Under the pieces are notes generated by a model. That model was not told the DNA's origin and ran no database searches. It saw only the letters and a list, made by a program, of their open reading frames with translations. Of a stretch of 64,000 bases of DNA, positions 26,641-35,273 are shown one piece after another (within the stretch, counting starts at the first letter, position 1; the number at the start of each line of letters is the position of its first letter). The translations under genes and the position numbers were made by a program. This DNA comes from Gracilimonas sp964505215 (lineage in GTDB: Bacteria; Bacteroidota; Rhodothermia; Balneolales; Balneolaceae). Location of the stretch: positions 62,001-126,000 of the forward strand of contig CAZDGU010000001.1 in the NCBI GenBank assembly GCA_964505215.1, read 5' to 3'.

Positions 26641-28188
26641 CTACTTATTCATTGAGATAAGAAATTCTTCGTTATTCTTGGTGCCTTTAATTTTATCAAG
26701 GAGGAAGTCCATTGCTTCAAACGGACTCATATTGGTTAAATAACGACGCAGCAGCACCACTTTTTCGCGTTCAGCTTCTGAAACCAGCAGCTCTTCGCGT
26801 CGGGTTCCACTTCTGAAAATATCAATGGCAGGATATAGTCGGCGATCAGAAATTCTGCGGTCAAGGTAAATTTCCATGTTACCGGTTCCTTTAAATTCTT
26901 CAAAAATCACATCATCCATGCGCGAGCCGGTATCAATTAAGGCTGTAGCTAAAATGGTGAGCGAACCGCCATTTTCTATATTCCGAGCCGAACTGAATAA
27001 CTGTCGCGGTACTTTAAGTGCTTCCGAATCTACCCCGCCGGTCATGGTTCTCCCTTTGTTAGAAGCCGTGATATTGTAGGCGCGGGCAAGCCGGGTGATG
27101 GAATCCATCAGCAACAGTACATCGTGGCCGCTTTCAACAAGTCGTTTAGCTTTCTCAAAAACTATTTCGGCTAAACCTATGTGATTTTCAGGCTTTTCGT
27201 CGAAGGTTGAGGCCACCACTTCGGCGCCTTTTACACTTCGTTCCATTTCCGTTACTTCCTCAGGCCGCTCATCAATCAGTACAATTAAAATCTTGGTTTC
27301 CGGAGAATTAGTTGCAACCGCATTAGCAATATTGCGCAAAATTGTGGTTTTACCGGTTTTGGGCTGGGCTACAATAAGTCCTCTCTGGCCCTTTCCAACC
27401 GGAGCAAATAAATCAATAAGTCGGGTTGAGTATTCATTAGCCACAAATTCTAAATGATAGCGCTCATCAGGATGAACGGGCAGCAAATCCTCAAAATCCT
27501 GGCGATTATCCATATCGTGCGGAATGCGCCCATTCACACCTTCAATACGAAGCAGCGCAAAATACCGCTCGCCTACTTTAGGCGGACGAATCACGCCAAT
27601 AACCACATCTCCCTGTTTTAAACGAAAGCGCTTAATTTGAGAAGGAGATACATAAATATCATCGGGGCTGGCTTTATAATTGTAGTTCACCGAACGTAGA
27701 AATCCATAACCGTCAGGTAAAATTTCTAAGGTACCTTCATTAAAAAGATACGGCCCCAAATCAGGCTCTAATTCTTTAATGCGCTCGGCTAAAGTTGGAG
27801 CATTCGATTCCGGAAGCTTGTTATGCTCGTGCCCTTTGCGGCGCTGATTTGAGCCTTTGTGAGTGTGTTTTTTAGAAGATTCTTTTTTCTTCTCGTCCTT
27901 CTTTTTGTAGGAAACAATATGATCCTGTCCCCCATAATTCTTCATTTCAGAATCTTTCTCGGAAGAATCATTTGTCTGTCGATCTTCTTGTTCATCACTT
28001 TTTGAAGCAACCGTTTCATCCTGCTTACTGGCTTGAGTACGTATGTTTTCTATGAGCTGAACTTTGCGCACGCCCGTAACTCTTTTTATACCAATAGATT
28101 TTGCAATGGTTTGTAATTCGTGAAGCTTTTTCCCCTCTAAGGATTCTAACTCCCCGGCCGATAGTTCGGCGGCTTGATTATCTGACAT
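26641..28188 (-). CDS. rho: Transcription termination factor Rho
   Basis: Hexameric RNA helicase that ends transcription. The N-terminal Rho_N helical domain (LHELQTIAKSIGIKRVTGVRKVQLIENI) is followed by a long Ser/Lys/Glu-rich insertion (about residues 50-130) that includes KKKDEKKKESSKKHTHKG, then the RNA-binding cold-shock domain (EGTLEILPDGYGFLRS) and the ATPase with Walker A AQPKTGKTT. The charged, unstructured insertion is common in Bacteroidota and Actinomycetota Rho and makes the 515-residue length. The gene appears monocistronic. Confidence 0.97.
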   Translation of the reverse strand: MSDNQAAELSAGELESLEGKKLHELQTIAKSIGIKRVTGVRKVQLIENIRTQASKQDETVASKSDEQEDRQTNDSSEKDSEMKNYGGQDHIVSYKKKDEKKKESSKKHTHKGSNQRRKGHEHNKLPESNAPTLAERIKELEPDLGPYLFNEGTLEILPDGYGFLRSVNYNYKASPDDIYVSPSQIKRFRLKQGDVVIGVIRPPKVGERYFALLRIEGVNGRIPHDMDNRQDFEDLLPVHPDERYHLEFVANEYSTRLIDLFAPVGKGQRGLIVAQPKTGKTTILRNIANAVATNSPETKILIVLIDERPEEVTEMERSVKGAEVVASTFDEKPENHIGLAEIVFEKAKRLVESGHDVLLLMDSITRLARAYNITASNKGRTMTGGVDSEALKVPRQLFSSARNIENGGSLTILATALIDTGSRMDDVIFEEFKGTGNMEIYLDRRISDRRLYPAIDIFRSGTRREELLVSEAEREKVVLLRRYLTNMSPFEAMDFLLDKIKGTKNNEEFLISMNK

Positions 28189-28299
28189 AAAATGTGGCTG
28201 TTATAAATATGATACTTACTGAATTTTGGGGTGAACGCCGGGTTTGTATTAAACAATGTGTAGAGGCGCCCAATCAGGTAAGGATAATTGCGGTGTGAA

Positions 28300-29553
28300 T
28301 TATAAAACGTTAGCGATCCACCGCTTAATGGTTGGATAAAAGTAAAGACTTCCCATAAAAATTACTACCTCTGTCTTCAATTCCTTTAAAATATTTTCTT
28401 TATTGGTTTCTGTGAGCCGTCCGGCATTTATTTTTGATGAAATATCTTCATAGGTAGCCGCCCTATCTCCTTTCTGATCAATGAAATACACCTTTTTAAA
28501 TTCTGATAAATTGGTAAAATTAAACGCATCAACTTTATCTTTCATCATCGAAAAAACTAAAATTGTGTCCGATAATGGATGAATTTGATTCAGCGTTCGC
28601 AAAGACGAGCTCAATGCCTGTGCATTATGAGCGCCGCTGAAGTACCAATTTAGGCTATTGTGCAGCTGCTCAAACCTGCCGGGGGCACCGCTAAATTTTT
28701 TAATAGCTTGTTTCCATTGCATTTCTTCTAAGGGAAATTTGGGCTGAAGCCATTCCAGCGATTTCCAAATGCAGGCCACATTCCATTTATTTACTTCCTC
28801 AAGCAGACCTGTTTCAATTTCTACGGCGCCATTATTTAACAAAACGGTTCCGGATTTCCATTGAGGATTTAATACCTCAGCGAAAAATATTTCTGCATCT
28901 TTAAGCGAAGCTTTTTTAGCAATTACCTCCGAAACTTCATCCGATACATTTCCCACCACAACCGGAGTTTCAGGTTTAATAATGCCTGCTTTTTCGCGTG
29001 CAATTTCAGCTTCCGTATTGCCCAACACCTGCTGATGATCTAACCCAACACTCGTAATAATTGAAACTTCGGGGTTCACAATATTGGTAGCATCTAAGCG
29101 ACCGCCCAACCCCACTTCTATAAAAGCGAGCTCAATTTCTTGTTTACTGAAAAACCAAAACGCTAATGCCGCACTTATTTCAAAATAGCTAAGCCGGTAG
29201 TCTTCCAATTGCGACTCATATTTGTTGAAAAACAGCAGGATTTCTTCATCACTAATTTCCTTGCCATTTACTTTTATGCGCTCGTTGTACCTCAGCAGAT
29301 GGGGTGAAGTGAACATCCCGGTCTTATAGCCTGCTTCCGAATAAATGTGTTCAAGCAGATAGCAGGTGGTTCCTTTCCCATTGGTGCCGGCCACGTGCAC
29401 GGTTGCAAAATCATTCTGCGGATTTCCCATGTGGACACAAAAGTTTCGAATATTATCCAGAGAAAAATTAACCGCAACATTTCCCGAGGTTTGAAATTTG
29501 GGAATTTGCTCTAAATACGTCCACACATCTTCTATAGATGAAAAACTATGCAT
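28300..29553 (-). CDS. folC: Folylpolyglutamate/dihydrofolate synthase
   Basis: ATP-dependent ligase that makes dihydrofolate and adds glutamates to folate. The P-loop GTNGKGTTCYLLEHI (near residue 54), TSPHLLRYNERIKVNG and GLGGRLDATNI are hallmarks of FolC. 417 residues fits the family. Its start overlaps the end of the aminotransferase class IV gene by eight bases, and a PabC-type enzyme next to FolC makes a small folate unit. Confidence 0.95.
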   Translation of the reverse strand: MHSFSSIEDVWTYLEQIPKFQTSGNVAVNFSLDNIRNFCVHMGNPQNDFATVHVAGTNGKGTTCYLLEHIYSEAGYKTGMFTSPHLLRYNERIKVNGKEISDEEILLFFNKYESQLEDYRLSYFEISAALAFWFFSKQEIELAFIEVGLGGRLDATNIVNPEVSIITSVGLDHQQVLGNTEAEIAREKAGIIKPETPVVVGNVSDEVSEVIAKKASLKDAEIFFAEVLNPQWKSGTVLLNNGAVEIETGLLEEVNKWNVACIWKSLEWLQPKFPLEEMQWKQAIKKFSGAPGRFEQLHNSLNWYFSGAHNAQALSSSLRTLNQIHPLSDTILVFSMMKDKVDAFNFTNLSEFKKVYFIDQKGDRAATYEDISSKINAGRLTETNKENILKELKTEVVIFMGSLYFYPTIKRWIANVL

Positions 29554-30403
29554 AGGATAAGTTGTTATTTCTGAATTCCTTAAATCCCTCTTTAATTTCT
29601 GTTAAAAGCGGATGTTTTGTATTGAACTGAATTTCACCCAAAGAAGAAATTACAGCTATTTCTTTCAGTGAGTTTGTGCAAAATACCGCATCGGCTTTTT
29701 TAACTTCTTCCGCAGAATAACTTTCCTCTTCAACCAAAATCCCTTTTTTATGGAGCATTTCCAATACAAAATAACGAGTAATTCCAGGCAAAATATCGCA
29801 CTGCTCGGAAGGCGTAAACACACGATGGTCCTTCACCCAAAAAATATTAGCCGAGGTTAATTCACTCACTTCATTTTTAATGGTAAGCATAAGCGCATCA
29901 TCGCAACCGGCGGCTTTGGCTTCCTGCATGGCTTTTATGTAATTCAGCCCATTTGAGAGCTTATACCTCCGCTGAAGTGCTGCAGAAGGAATGCAACGGG
30001 TCGCTGCCAGCGCCAGACTAATTGGAGTTTCTTTGGGGTGATATTCTTGCGCCTGCATCATCCAGCTTGCCGATGTTGAGTCGCCCGCATAACCGCGCTC
30101 ACCTTCCCGCCAGCACTGCAAACGGATGAATGCATCCGTATCTGTCAAATCATTTTCTTCCAAAAGCTGAGATATATGCGTCCGAAATGCCTTAGAAGAA
30201 AGCGGCGGCTTCATTCCCAAATACTCCAATCCGTCTTTCAGCCTTTGGTAATGAAGCTCCCAGCCCAACAGCTTGCCGCCGTAGCTTCGGAGCGTTTCAA
30301 AGCAGCCATCTCCGTACATCAGTCCTCGGTTTATGGGAGAAAAAGTCGCTTTTTCTTCAGCTATAACTTTTCCATTCAGTATGAGTTTCTGTTGCGCATT
30401 CAT
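29546..30403 (-). CDS. pabC: Aminotransferase class IV, probably aminodeoxychorismate lyase
   Basis: PLP fold-type IV enzyme, 285 residues. It carries GLMYGDGCFETLRSYGGKLLGWELHYQRL at the N-terminus, the lysine region of RRYKLSNGLNYIKAMQEAKAAGCDDALML, and NEVSELTSANIFWV. Adjacent folC favours 4-amino-4-deoxychorismate lyase (p-aminobenzoate branch of folate synthesis) over a branched-chain aminotransferase or D-amino-acid transaminase, which share the motifs. Its ATG overlaps the stop of folC's coupled partner on one side and the thioredoxin-like gene by four bases on the other. Confidence 0.75.
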   Translation of the reverse strand: MNAQQKLILNGKVIAEEKATFSPINRGLMYGDGCFETLRSYGGKLLGWELHYQRLKDGLEYLGMKPPLSSKAFRTHISQLLEENDLTDTDAFIRLQCWREGERGYAGDSTSASWMMQAQEYHPKETPISLALAATRCIPSAALQRRYKLSNGLNYIKAMQEAKAAGCDDALMLTIKNEVSELTSANIFWVKDHRVFTPSEQCDILPGITRYFVLEMLHKKGILVEEESYSAEEVKKADAVFCTNSLKEIAVISSLGEIQFNTKHPLLTEIKEGFKEFRNNNLSYA

Positions 30404-30924
30404 TCTAAATAAACATATAAGGAATCGTAACCAACGCCTTCCTGATAGCCAATTTGAGCGTGCAGAATATCTTTATTTTCATCAAAAAGAATATAGCTTG
30501 GAAAGCCCGGCACTTTTAAGTGATTAAATAAATGCGCTCCGTCTAAGTAAGTAAATTCCGGATATCGCCGCTCTTCTAACAGAGATTCTTCTGCATCTTT
30601 CACCAAAGCTGCCAGAACTTGTAACGATGGATTTTCATCCCGATACTGCTCAATTTCATTCAGCATAGAAGTTGATTTATCTGACCAGCTGGCCCAAAAT
30701 ACCAGTAGCACGGGCTCATCCTTAAATGCAGTAACCGTTACCGAGTCATTGGCTCCCACCACGCGCAGCGGCATTATGTGCAATGAGTCGGAAGTGGCCA
30801 AGTTTGCTTTAAAACGAGTGTTGCGTTTATGATTAAAGTTAAAGGAAGAAATTACAATGACAATTGCGGTAATGACGGCCATTACCAGCATAAAAGGCAC
30901 AAATTGGTTCTGTTCTAAACGCAT
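30400..30924 (-). CDS. Thioredoxin-like protein lacking the redox cysteines
   Basis: A 174-residue protein with an N-terminal membrane helix (LVMAVITAIVIVISSF, about 13-28) and a TlpA/ResA-like domain outside. The usual active site W-C-x-x-C is replaced: residues 77-84 read WASWSDKS, with Ser at both cysteine positions (81 and 84), while the cis-Pro loop (VPGFPSYILFDE) is kept. It therefore cannot do thiol chemistry in the normal way and may be a binding or scaffolding protein. It is coupled to pabC by a four-base overlap. Confidence 0.85.
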   Translation of the reverse strand: MRLEQNQFVPFMLVMAVITAIVIVISSFNFNHKRNTRFKANLATSDSLHIMPLRVVGANDSVTVTAFKDEPVLLVFWASWSDKSTSMLNEIEQYRDENPSLQVLAALVKDAEESLLEERRYPEFTYLDGAHLFNHLKVPGFPSYILFDENKDILHAQIGYQEGVGYDSLYVYLE

Positions 30925-31021
30925 TATTTTTTTGTGGAGAAGTTAGAAAAAGATTGGCTTGCAAAGTAAGCAAAGTATGAGATAACAGATAGATGTTGCC
31001 GAAAGATTTACCAACTGTATA

Positions 31022-31438
31022 TTAATAAGGAGAAATAAGATTTAACTGTTTCCCCTTTGAATCTTTATAGATAAGAAAATCAGAATCGAGCGTAAAAATC
31101 ACCGCATTTTCTTTGTTATCATATAAATTTAAGAGATGCATATCTGCCAGAGAAGCGTGAGTATCCCAGTATTTTAGTAAACGGTTGAAAATAACGTTCT
31201 GATTCTCTTCAAGAGAGCTTTCTATGCTCAGAATATCCTCATTTAACATTCCCCGGATAGCCTCGGTTGCTCTAACATTTGTTTTAGTAATGAAAATAAC
31301 TTCACTTAATACAGACTCACACGTAACCAGGCGTCCGGTCAGTTTCGACAAATGCTCTTGTGCCCACAAATGGTGCGTATCTCTTTTATCCAGAATGGCA
31401 ATCAGCGGACCCGCATCAAGAAGTACGGTTTTCGCCAT
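31022..31438 (-). CDS. PIN-domain ribonuclease toxin (VapC-like)
   Basis: A 138-residue PIN domain. Acidic residues are in place: Asp8 of LLDAGPLIAIL, Glu46 of SVLSEVIF, the Asp of ASLADMHLL and the Asp of FTLDSDFLIY. VapC toxins cut tRNA or rRNA with Mg. Its start overlaps the end of the antitoxin gene by 23 bases, the classic translationally coupled toxin-antitoxin layout. The cellular target is unknown. Confidence 0.85.
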   Translation of the reverse strand: MAKTVLLDAGPLIAILDKRDTHHLWAQEHLSKLTGRLVTCESVLSEVIFITKTNVRATEAIRGMLNEDILSIESSLEENQNVIFNRLLKYWDTHASLADMHLLNLYDNKENAVIFTLDSDFLIYKDSKGKQLNLISPY

Positions 31439-31694
31439 AACCTTCCAAATATTTTGGGTTTGTTGACAGATCTCCGGGACCTTCTATAACGCCCACATAC
31501 GATTCCATTTTTTCTAAGATGGAGCCCGGCTCGGCTTCTACTTGGTAAGCTATCATTTCTTCGTTCACCAAATCCATCACGGCCTCTTTTTGAGATACTC
31601 CCCGCCTTTCAGCTAAACGTTTTATTTTAGCTTTCTCTTCCGGGGTGAGTTTCATCCCAAACCATTCGATTTCTTTTTTTGGTTTCTTACTCAT
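31416..31694 (-). CDS. Antitoxin of the VapBC-like pair (ribbon-helix-helix type)
   Basis: A 92-residue charged protein. The N-terminal part (WFGMKLTPEEKAKIKRLAERRGVSQKEAVMDLVNEEM) looks like a ribbon-helix-helix DNA-binding domain: a short beta-strand, then two helices. The C-terminal part is acidic and disorder-prone, as in antitoxins that wrap their toxin. It probably represses its own promoter; two GTTGCAAC palindromes lie just upstream. No closer family can be named. Confidence 0.75.
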   Translation of the reverse strand: MSKKPKKEIEWFGMKLTPEEKAKIKRLAERRGVSQKEAVMDLVNEEMIAYQVEAEPGSILEKMESYVGVIEGPGDLSTNPKYLEGYGENRTS

Positions 31695-31714
31695 GGCTTT
31701 ATCTTTTCTTCATT

Positions 31715-31744
31715 GTTGCAACGAATTTACTTTTTTGTTGCAAC
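31715..31744. promoter_or_regulatory. Two GTTGCAAC palindromes upstream of the toxin-antitoxin pair
   Basis: GTTGCAAC occurs at 31715-31722 and 31737-31744, within the longer direct repeat TTGTTGCAAC. The centres are 22 bases apart, two helical turns, and the nearer box ends about 20 bases before the antitoxin ATG at 31694. A weak -7-like TAAATTCG lies between the boxes on the minus strand. The spacing suits two ribbon-helix-helix dimers on one DNA face. Confidence 0.55.
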
Positions 31745-31807
31745 TTTAGCAAGTGTTTTGAAAATTTTCCTGTAAATACATCTTTTAAACAACTCTAAAC
31801 ACTACTT

Positions 31808-33598
31808 TCAGTGTAAGCTTATTTTCAGAATAACTCCCGATTTAGGTGCTATTTTTAGCTTTTCCGATGAAATTTCCCGGCCTGTCATCAGGTCTGTCAG
31901 CTTTTTGTTACCTGCCCATTCGCTAATATTTACGTATTGCTCTTTTTCAGATCGGTTCAGAACAATCCATATTTTTTGTTGCTTATATTCTCTTTCGAAA
32001 ACCACAATCTTTCTGTTTGCATCATGATTTAAAATATTAGCTATGCCGTATTTCAAAGCCGGTTCATTATTTCTCAGCTCTGCTAATGTTTGATAATAGT
32101 TGAAAAGCTCTTGGTCAAAGTTATTGTCGTCTGCCGGTCGTTTTTCATCAAATGGATGATGAGTTTCCGGTTCATAGTTTAAGTCTTTCCAAACCATGGG
32201 TTTTCGATCATCGGGATCATCGGCTCCCCACATTCCTGCTTCTGTGCCATAGTAAATCATAGGCGCGCCGGACCATGTAAACTGAAATAAAGCCACTAAT
32301 TTTTGAATTTGGCGCTCTTCCCTATTTGGTTTTCGAACATTAAAACCCTCTCTTGGATGACTCTCCCCCTCGTATTCTATACCGGGGTTTACTGTAAAAG
32401 AAGCCAGTCTGGCCGTATCGTGGCTGTCCATCAGGTTTTGGAGAACCATTTCGGCTTCTTCTCCATAATCTTTTTGTACCTGAATAAGCCTGCGGACAAA
32501 CTCTTCGGTATCAATTTTGTCATCAATTAAAAAGTCTTTGGCAGCGTAGGCAAAACGATAGTTCATCACCGAGGTAAACATTTCCCCATTTATGTACTCT
32601 TTAGCTTTATCGGTCCATATTTCAGCAACTGTAATGGCTTCCGGGTTAATAGATCGCACTAACTCGTGCCATTCTTTCCAAAACTCATTCCCCACTTCTT
32701 CTGCCACATCCAGCCGCCAGCCATCTATTCCATCCGATGGATCTCCGTCTCCGTTTGGGTCCATCCAGCGCTTAGTCACTTCAAATATATGCTTTCGGAC
32801 CGGTTCAACCAGCGTTTCATTCTTTTCGCGAAACACAGGCAAACCTTTAAATCCCCACCAGCCTTCATAATCAAATTCATTTTCAGGGGTTTCGGGATTA
32901 TCAAACTCAGTGATGATGTACCAATCTTTATAATCCGAATTTTGTTGATTTTCTATCACATCCTGAAAGGCCCAAAATTCCGTTCCGGTGTGATTCCAAA
33001 CTCCGTCTATAATCACTTTCAAATCTCTTTTGTGAGCTTCATCAATCAGCTTTAAGAAGAGTGAATCTGCCGCTGTCCAGTTCCAGGTTTCAGGTTTTGC
33101 GGGATTCTCCTCATTAAACAATTCTAAATCTCCTTCCGGATCGGGGCCAAAATTACGATCTATGTGATGATAATAGGAAGCATCATACTTGTGCATAGAC
33201 TGGGCATCAAATATTGGATTCAAATATATGCCGCCAACGCCCAGCTCTTTTAGGTAATCGAGCTTGTCAATCACACCTTGCAAATCGCCGCCATATCTGC
33301 GTTCTCTCACTGTGGCGTAAAAATCATCGGACGCATTTATTTCCCATTCATCCCGCTTATACCAATCCTGCGTCCATGTTGTAGGGTGCCAGCCTTCCGG
33401 ACCTCTCGCTCTTTCCCGGTTGGGTTGATTATTGGGATCGCCATCTCTAAAACGCTCCGGAAAAATCTGATACCAAACTATCCCTTCAGCCCATTGTGGA
33501 GCTTTGTAAGGTTGAGGCAAAGCCTCAGGACTTTTAGAACAGGAAGTGAATAAAAATACCAAACATATAAGGTGACTGAAATACAATGCACGTTTCAT
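31808..33598 (-). CDS. GH13 alpha-amylase/neopullulanase-like lipoprotein
   Basis: A 596-residue GH13 glycosidase. A lipoprotein signal peptide (MKRALYFSHLICLVFLFTSC) starts at the ATG at 33598; a TTG at 33610 is less likely. The four conserved regions are visible: VIIDGVWNHTG, DGIDGWRLDVAEE (nucleophile Asp), ITVAEIWTD (acid/base Glu) and NLMDSHDTARL. AEGIVWYQIFPERFRDGDPNN near the N-terminus is typical of neopullulanase/cyclomaltodextrinase-type enzymes. It probably trims maltodextrins in the periplasm or at the outer membrane. It is the last gene of the alpha-glucan locus, 108 bases after the MFS gene. Confidence 0.9.
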   Translation of the reverse strand: MKRALYFSHLICLVFLFTSCSKSPEALPQPYKAPQWAEGIVWYQIFPERFRDGDPNNQPNRERARGPEGWHPTTWTQDWYKRDEWEINASDDFYATVRERRYGGDLQGVIDKLDYLKELGVGGIYLNPIFDAQSMHKYDASYYHHIDRNFGPDPEGDLELFNEENPAKPETWNWTAADSLFLKLIDEAHKRDLKVIIDGVWNHTGTEFWAFQDVIENQQNSDYKDWYIITEFDNPETPENEFDYEGWWGFKGLPVFREKNETLVEPVRKHIFEVTKRWMDPNGDGDPSDGIDGWRLDVAEEVGNEFWKEWHELVRSINPEAITVAEIWTDKAKEYINGEMFTSVMNYRFAYAAKDFLIDDKIDTEEFVRRLIQVQKDYGEEAEMVLQNLMDSHDTARLASFTVNPGIEYEGESHPREGFNVRKPNREERQIQKLVALFQFTWSGAPMIYYGTEAGMWGADDPDDRKPMVWKDLNYEPETHHPFDEKRPADDNNFDQELFNYYQTLAELRNNEPALKYGIANILNHDANRKIVVFEREYKQQKIWIVLNRSEKEQYVNISEWAGNKKLTDLMTGREISSEKLKIAPKSGVILKISLH

Positions 33599-33706
33599 AG
33601 CTTTTACCAAGAACTAACTTAAAGGCTAAACTTTCTGCTTTGCCACTTTCACCGCATTATGTGGCAATAATCACTTTTTTGTCTAATTCACCTATCAAAA
33701 GCCGGA

Positions 33707-35242
33707 TTAAACCGTCTCGTCCACATCATCCACAAAATACATGGTAGCAGCGGCTATAATCATTACAATCCCACCCAATACTAAAGCATACACTGCTTCT
33801 CCGCCAAAGTAAGTTCGGGTGATATATCCCAAAATTGTAGCTGCCAGTAGCTGCGGAAGCACGATAAAGAAGTTAAAAATACCCATGTATAATCCCATTT
33901 TCTGAGATGGCAACGAGCCTGCAAGAATTGCATACGGCATAGAAAGAATGGACGCCCAGGCAATACCAACGCCAATCATAGAAACAATGAGCATCACCGG
34001 ATCGGTGATATAATAAATGGAAATGAAGCCAAGTCCGCCCAAAATGAGTGCAAGTGCGTGTACCCATTTACGGCTTAATATTTTGGCAACGGGAGCCAAA
34101 GCAAAAGCCACAACGGCCGCAATTCCATTATACACGGCAAACATAATGCCTACCCAATCGGCGCCTTCGTTAAAAAGCGCGGAAGTGGGATCGCTGGTTC
34201 CATAAATGTGAGCGGTTACAGCGGCTGTGGTATAAATCCACAAAGCAAATAAGGCAAACCATGAAAAGAACTGAACCACGGCCAGCTGCTTCATGGTTTT
34301 GGGCATGTGAACCATATCGTGCATAACAACTACCAAACCATGATTTGTTTTCCCTGATTTTTGTAAAAAGCCGGCAACAGACATAATCAACCCAACCACA
34401 GCTAAGCCACCGGTGGCTACAAATACCTCTTTATCTAAACTGTAGTTATAAGTGAGCCAGGTCGTAATCAACCCAATAACCACGAATGCTAAACCAATCA
34501 GAATTTTCTTTTGACCTTCCCCGGCTTCAATGGGAACCTCACGGAGCGCATTCTCATCTTCAATTTCTTGTTTTTCTGCTTCTTCAAAAGCCCGCAGCTG
34601 TTCCGGAGTGTATTCTTTGGTTCTGAAAACCGTCCAAGCCACGGCGCTGATGAAGGCAACGGCTCCTAAATAAAACGACCATTTTACGGATGGCGGAATG
34701 ATGCCTTCGGGTGCCGTATTAGAAACTCCAAACCAGTTGGTGAGAATCCACGGAAGAGCCGATGCCACAACGGCTCCGGTTCCAATAAAAAAGCTCTGCA
34801 TGGCAAAGCCTTTGGTGCGTTGCTCAGACGGCAACATATCGCCCACAAAAGCTCTGAACGGCTCCATTGATACATTTATAGAAGCATCCATAATCCACAG
34901 CATACCGGCGGCTACCCACAGCATGGGTGAATTGGGCATAACCACCAGTGCGGCCGAAGCAGCAATTGCACCATATAAAAAATATGGCTTTCGCCGACCC
35001 AATCGGTTCCACGTCCGGTCGCTGAAATAGCCAATAATGGGCTGAACTACCAACCCTGTTAGCGGAGCTGCAATCCATAAAATGGGAATATCATCAACAT
35101 TAGCGCCCAGAGTTTCAAATATCCGGCTTACGTTTGCATTTTGAAGAGCAAACCCAAACTGAATGCCCAAAAATCCAAAACTCATATTCCAGATTTCCCA
35201 AAAGCTGAGACGAGGTCGTTTTGTAAATGCAGTTGAAGACAT
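33707..35242 (-). CDS. MFS transporter, sugar (maltodextrin/maltose-like) uptake
   Basis: A 511-residue membrane protein with about twelve helices and the loop motif GYFSDRTWNRLGRRKPYFLYGA after the second or third helix, as in SLC45/GPH-type sugar porters, where H+-coupled uptake of sucrose or maltose is known. A soluble insertion rich in Glu lies in the middle (about 205-245). Position between two GH13 genes makes maltose or short maltodextrin the likely substrate across the inner membrane. The substrate is inferred from context. Confidence 0.87.
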   Translation of the reverse strand: MSSTAFTKRPRLSFWEIWNMSFGFLGIQFGFALQNANVSRIFETLGANVDDIPILWIAAPLTGLVVQPIIGYFSDRTWNRLGRRKPYFLYGAIAASAALVVMPNSPMLWVAAGMLWIMDASINVSMEPFRAFVGDMLPSEQRTKGFAMQSFFIGTGAVVASALPWILTNWFGVSNTAPEGIIPPSVKWSFYLGAVAFISAVAWTVFRTKEYTPEQLRAFEEAEKQEIEDENALREVPIEAGEGQKKILIGLAFVVIGLITTWLTYNYSLDKEVFVATGGLAVVGLIMSVAGFLQKSGKTNHGLVVVMHDMVHMPKTMKQLAVVQFFSWFALFALWIYTTAAVTAHIYGTSDPTSALFNEGADWVGIMFAVYNGIAAVVAFALAPVAKILSRKWVHALALILGGLGFISIYYITDPVMLIVSMIGVGIAWASILSMPYAILAGSLPSQKMGLYMGIFNFFIVLPQLLAATILGYITRTYFGGEAVYALVLGGIVMIIAAATMYFVDDVDETV

Positions 35243-35273
35243 AGCCGTAATGTTTATTGGTTAAATATTGCTG

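Noticed and set aside
31794..31812. Short inverted repeat ACACT/AGTGT over the last GH13 stop
   Set aside because: Only five base pairs; not enough for a terminator call.
33641..33672. GCCAC/GTGGC inverted repeat between the MFS and last GH13 genes
   Set aside because: Seven base pairs, 14-base loop, no T-run on the transcribed strand; probably chance or a weak mRNA hairpin.
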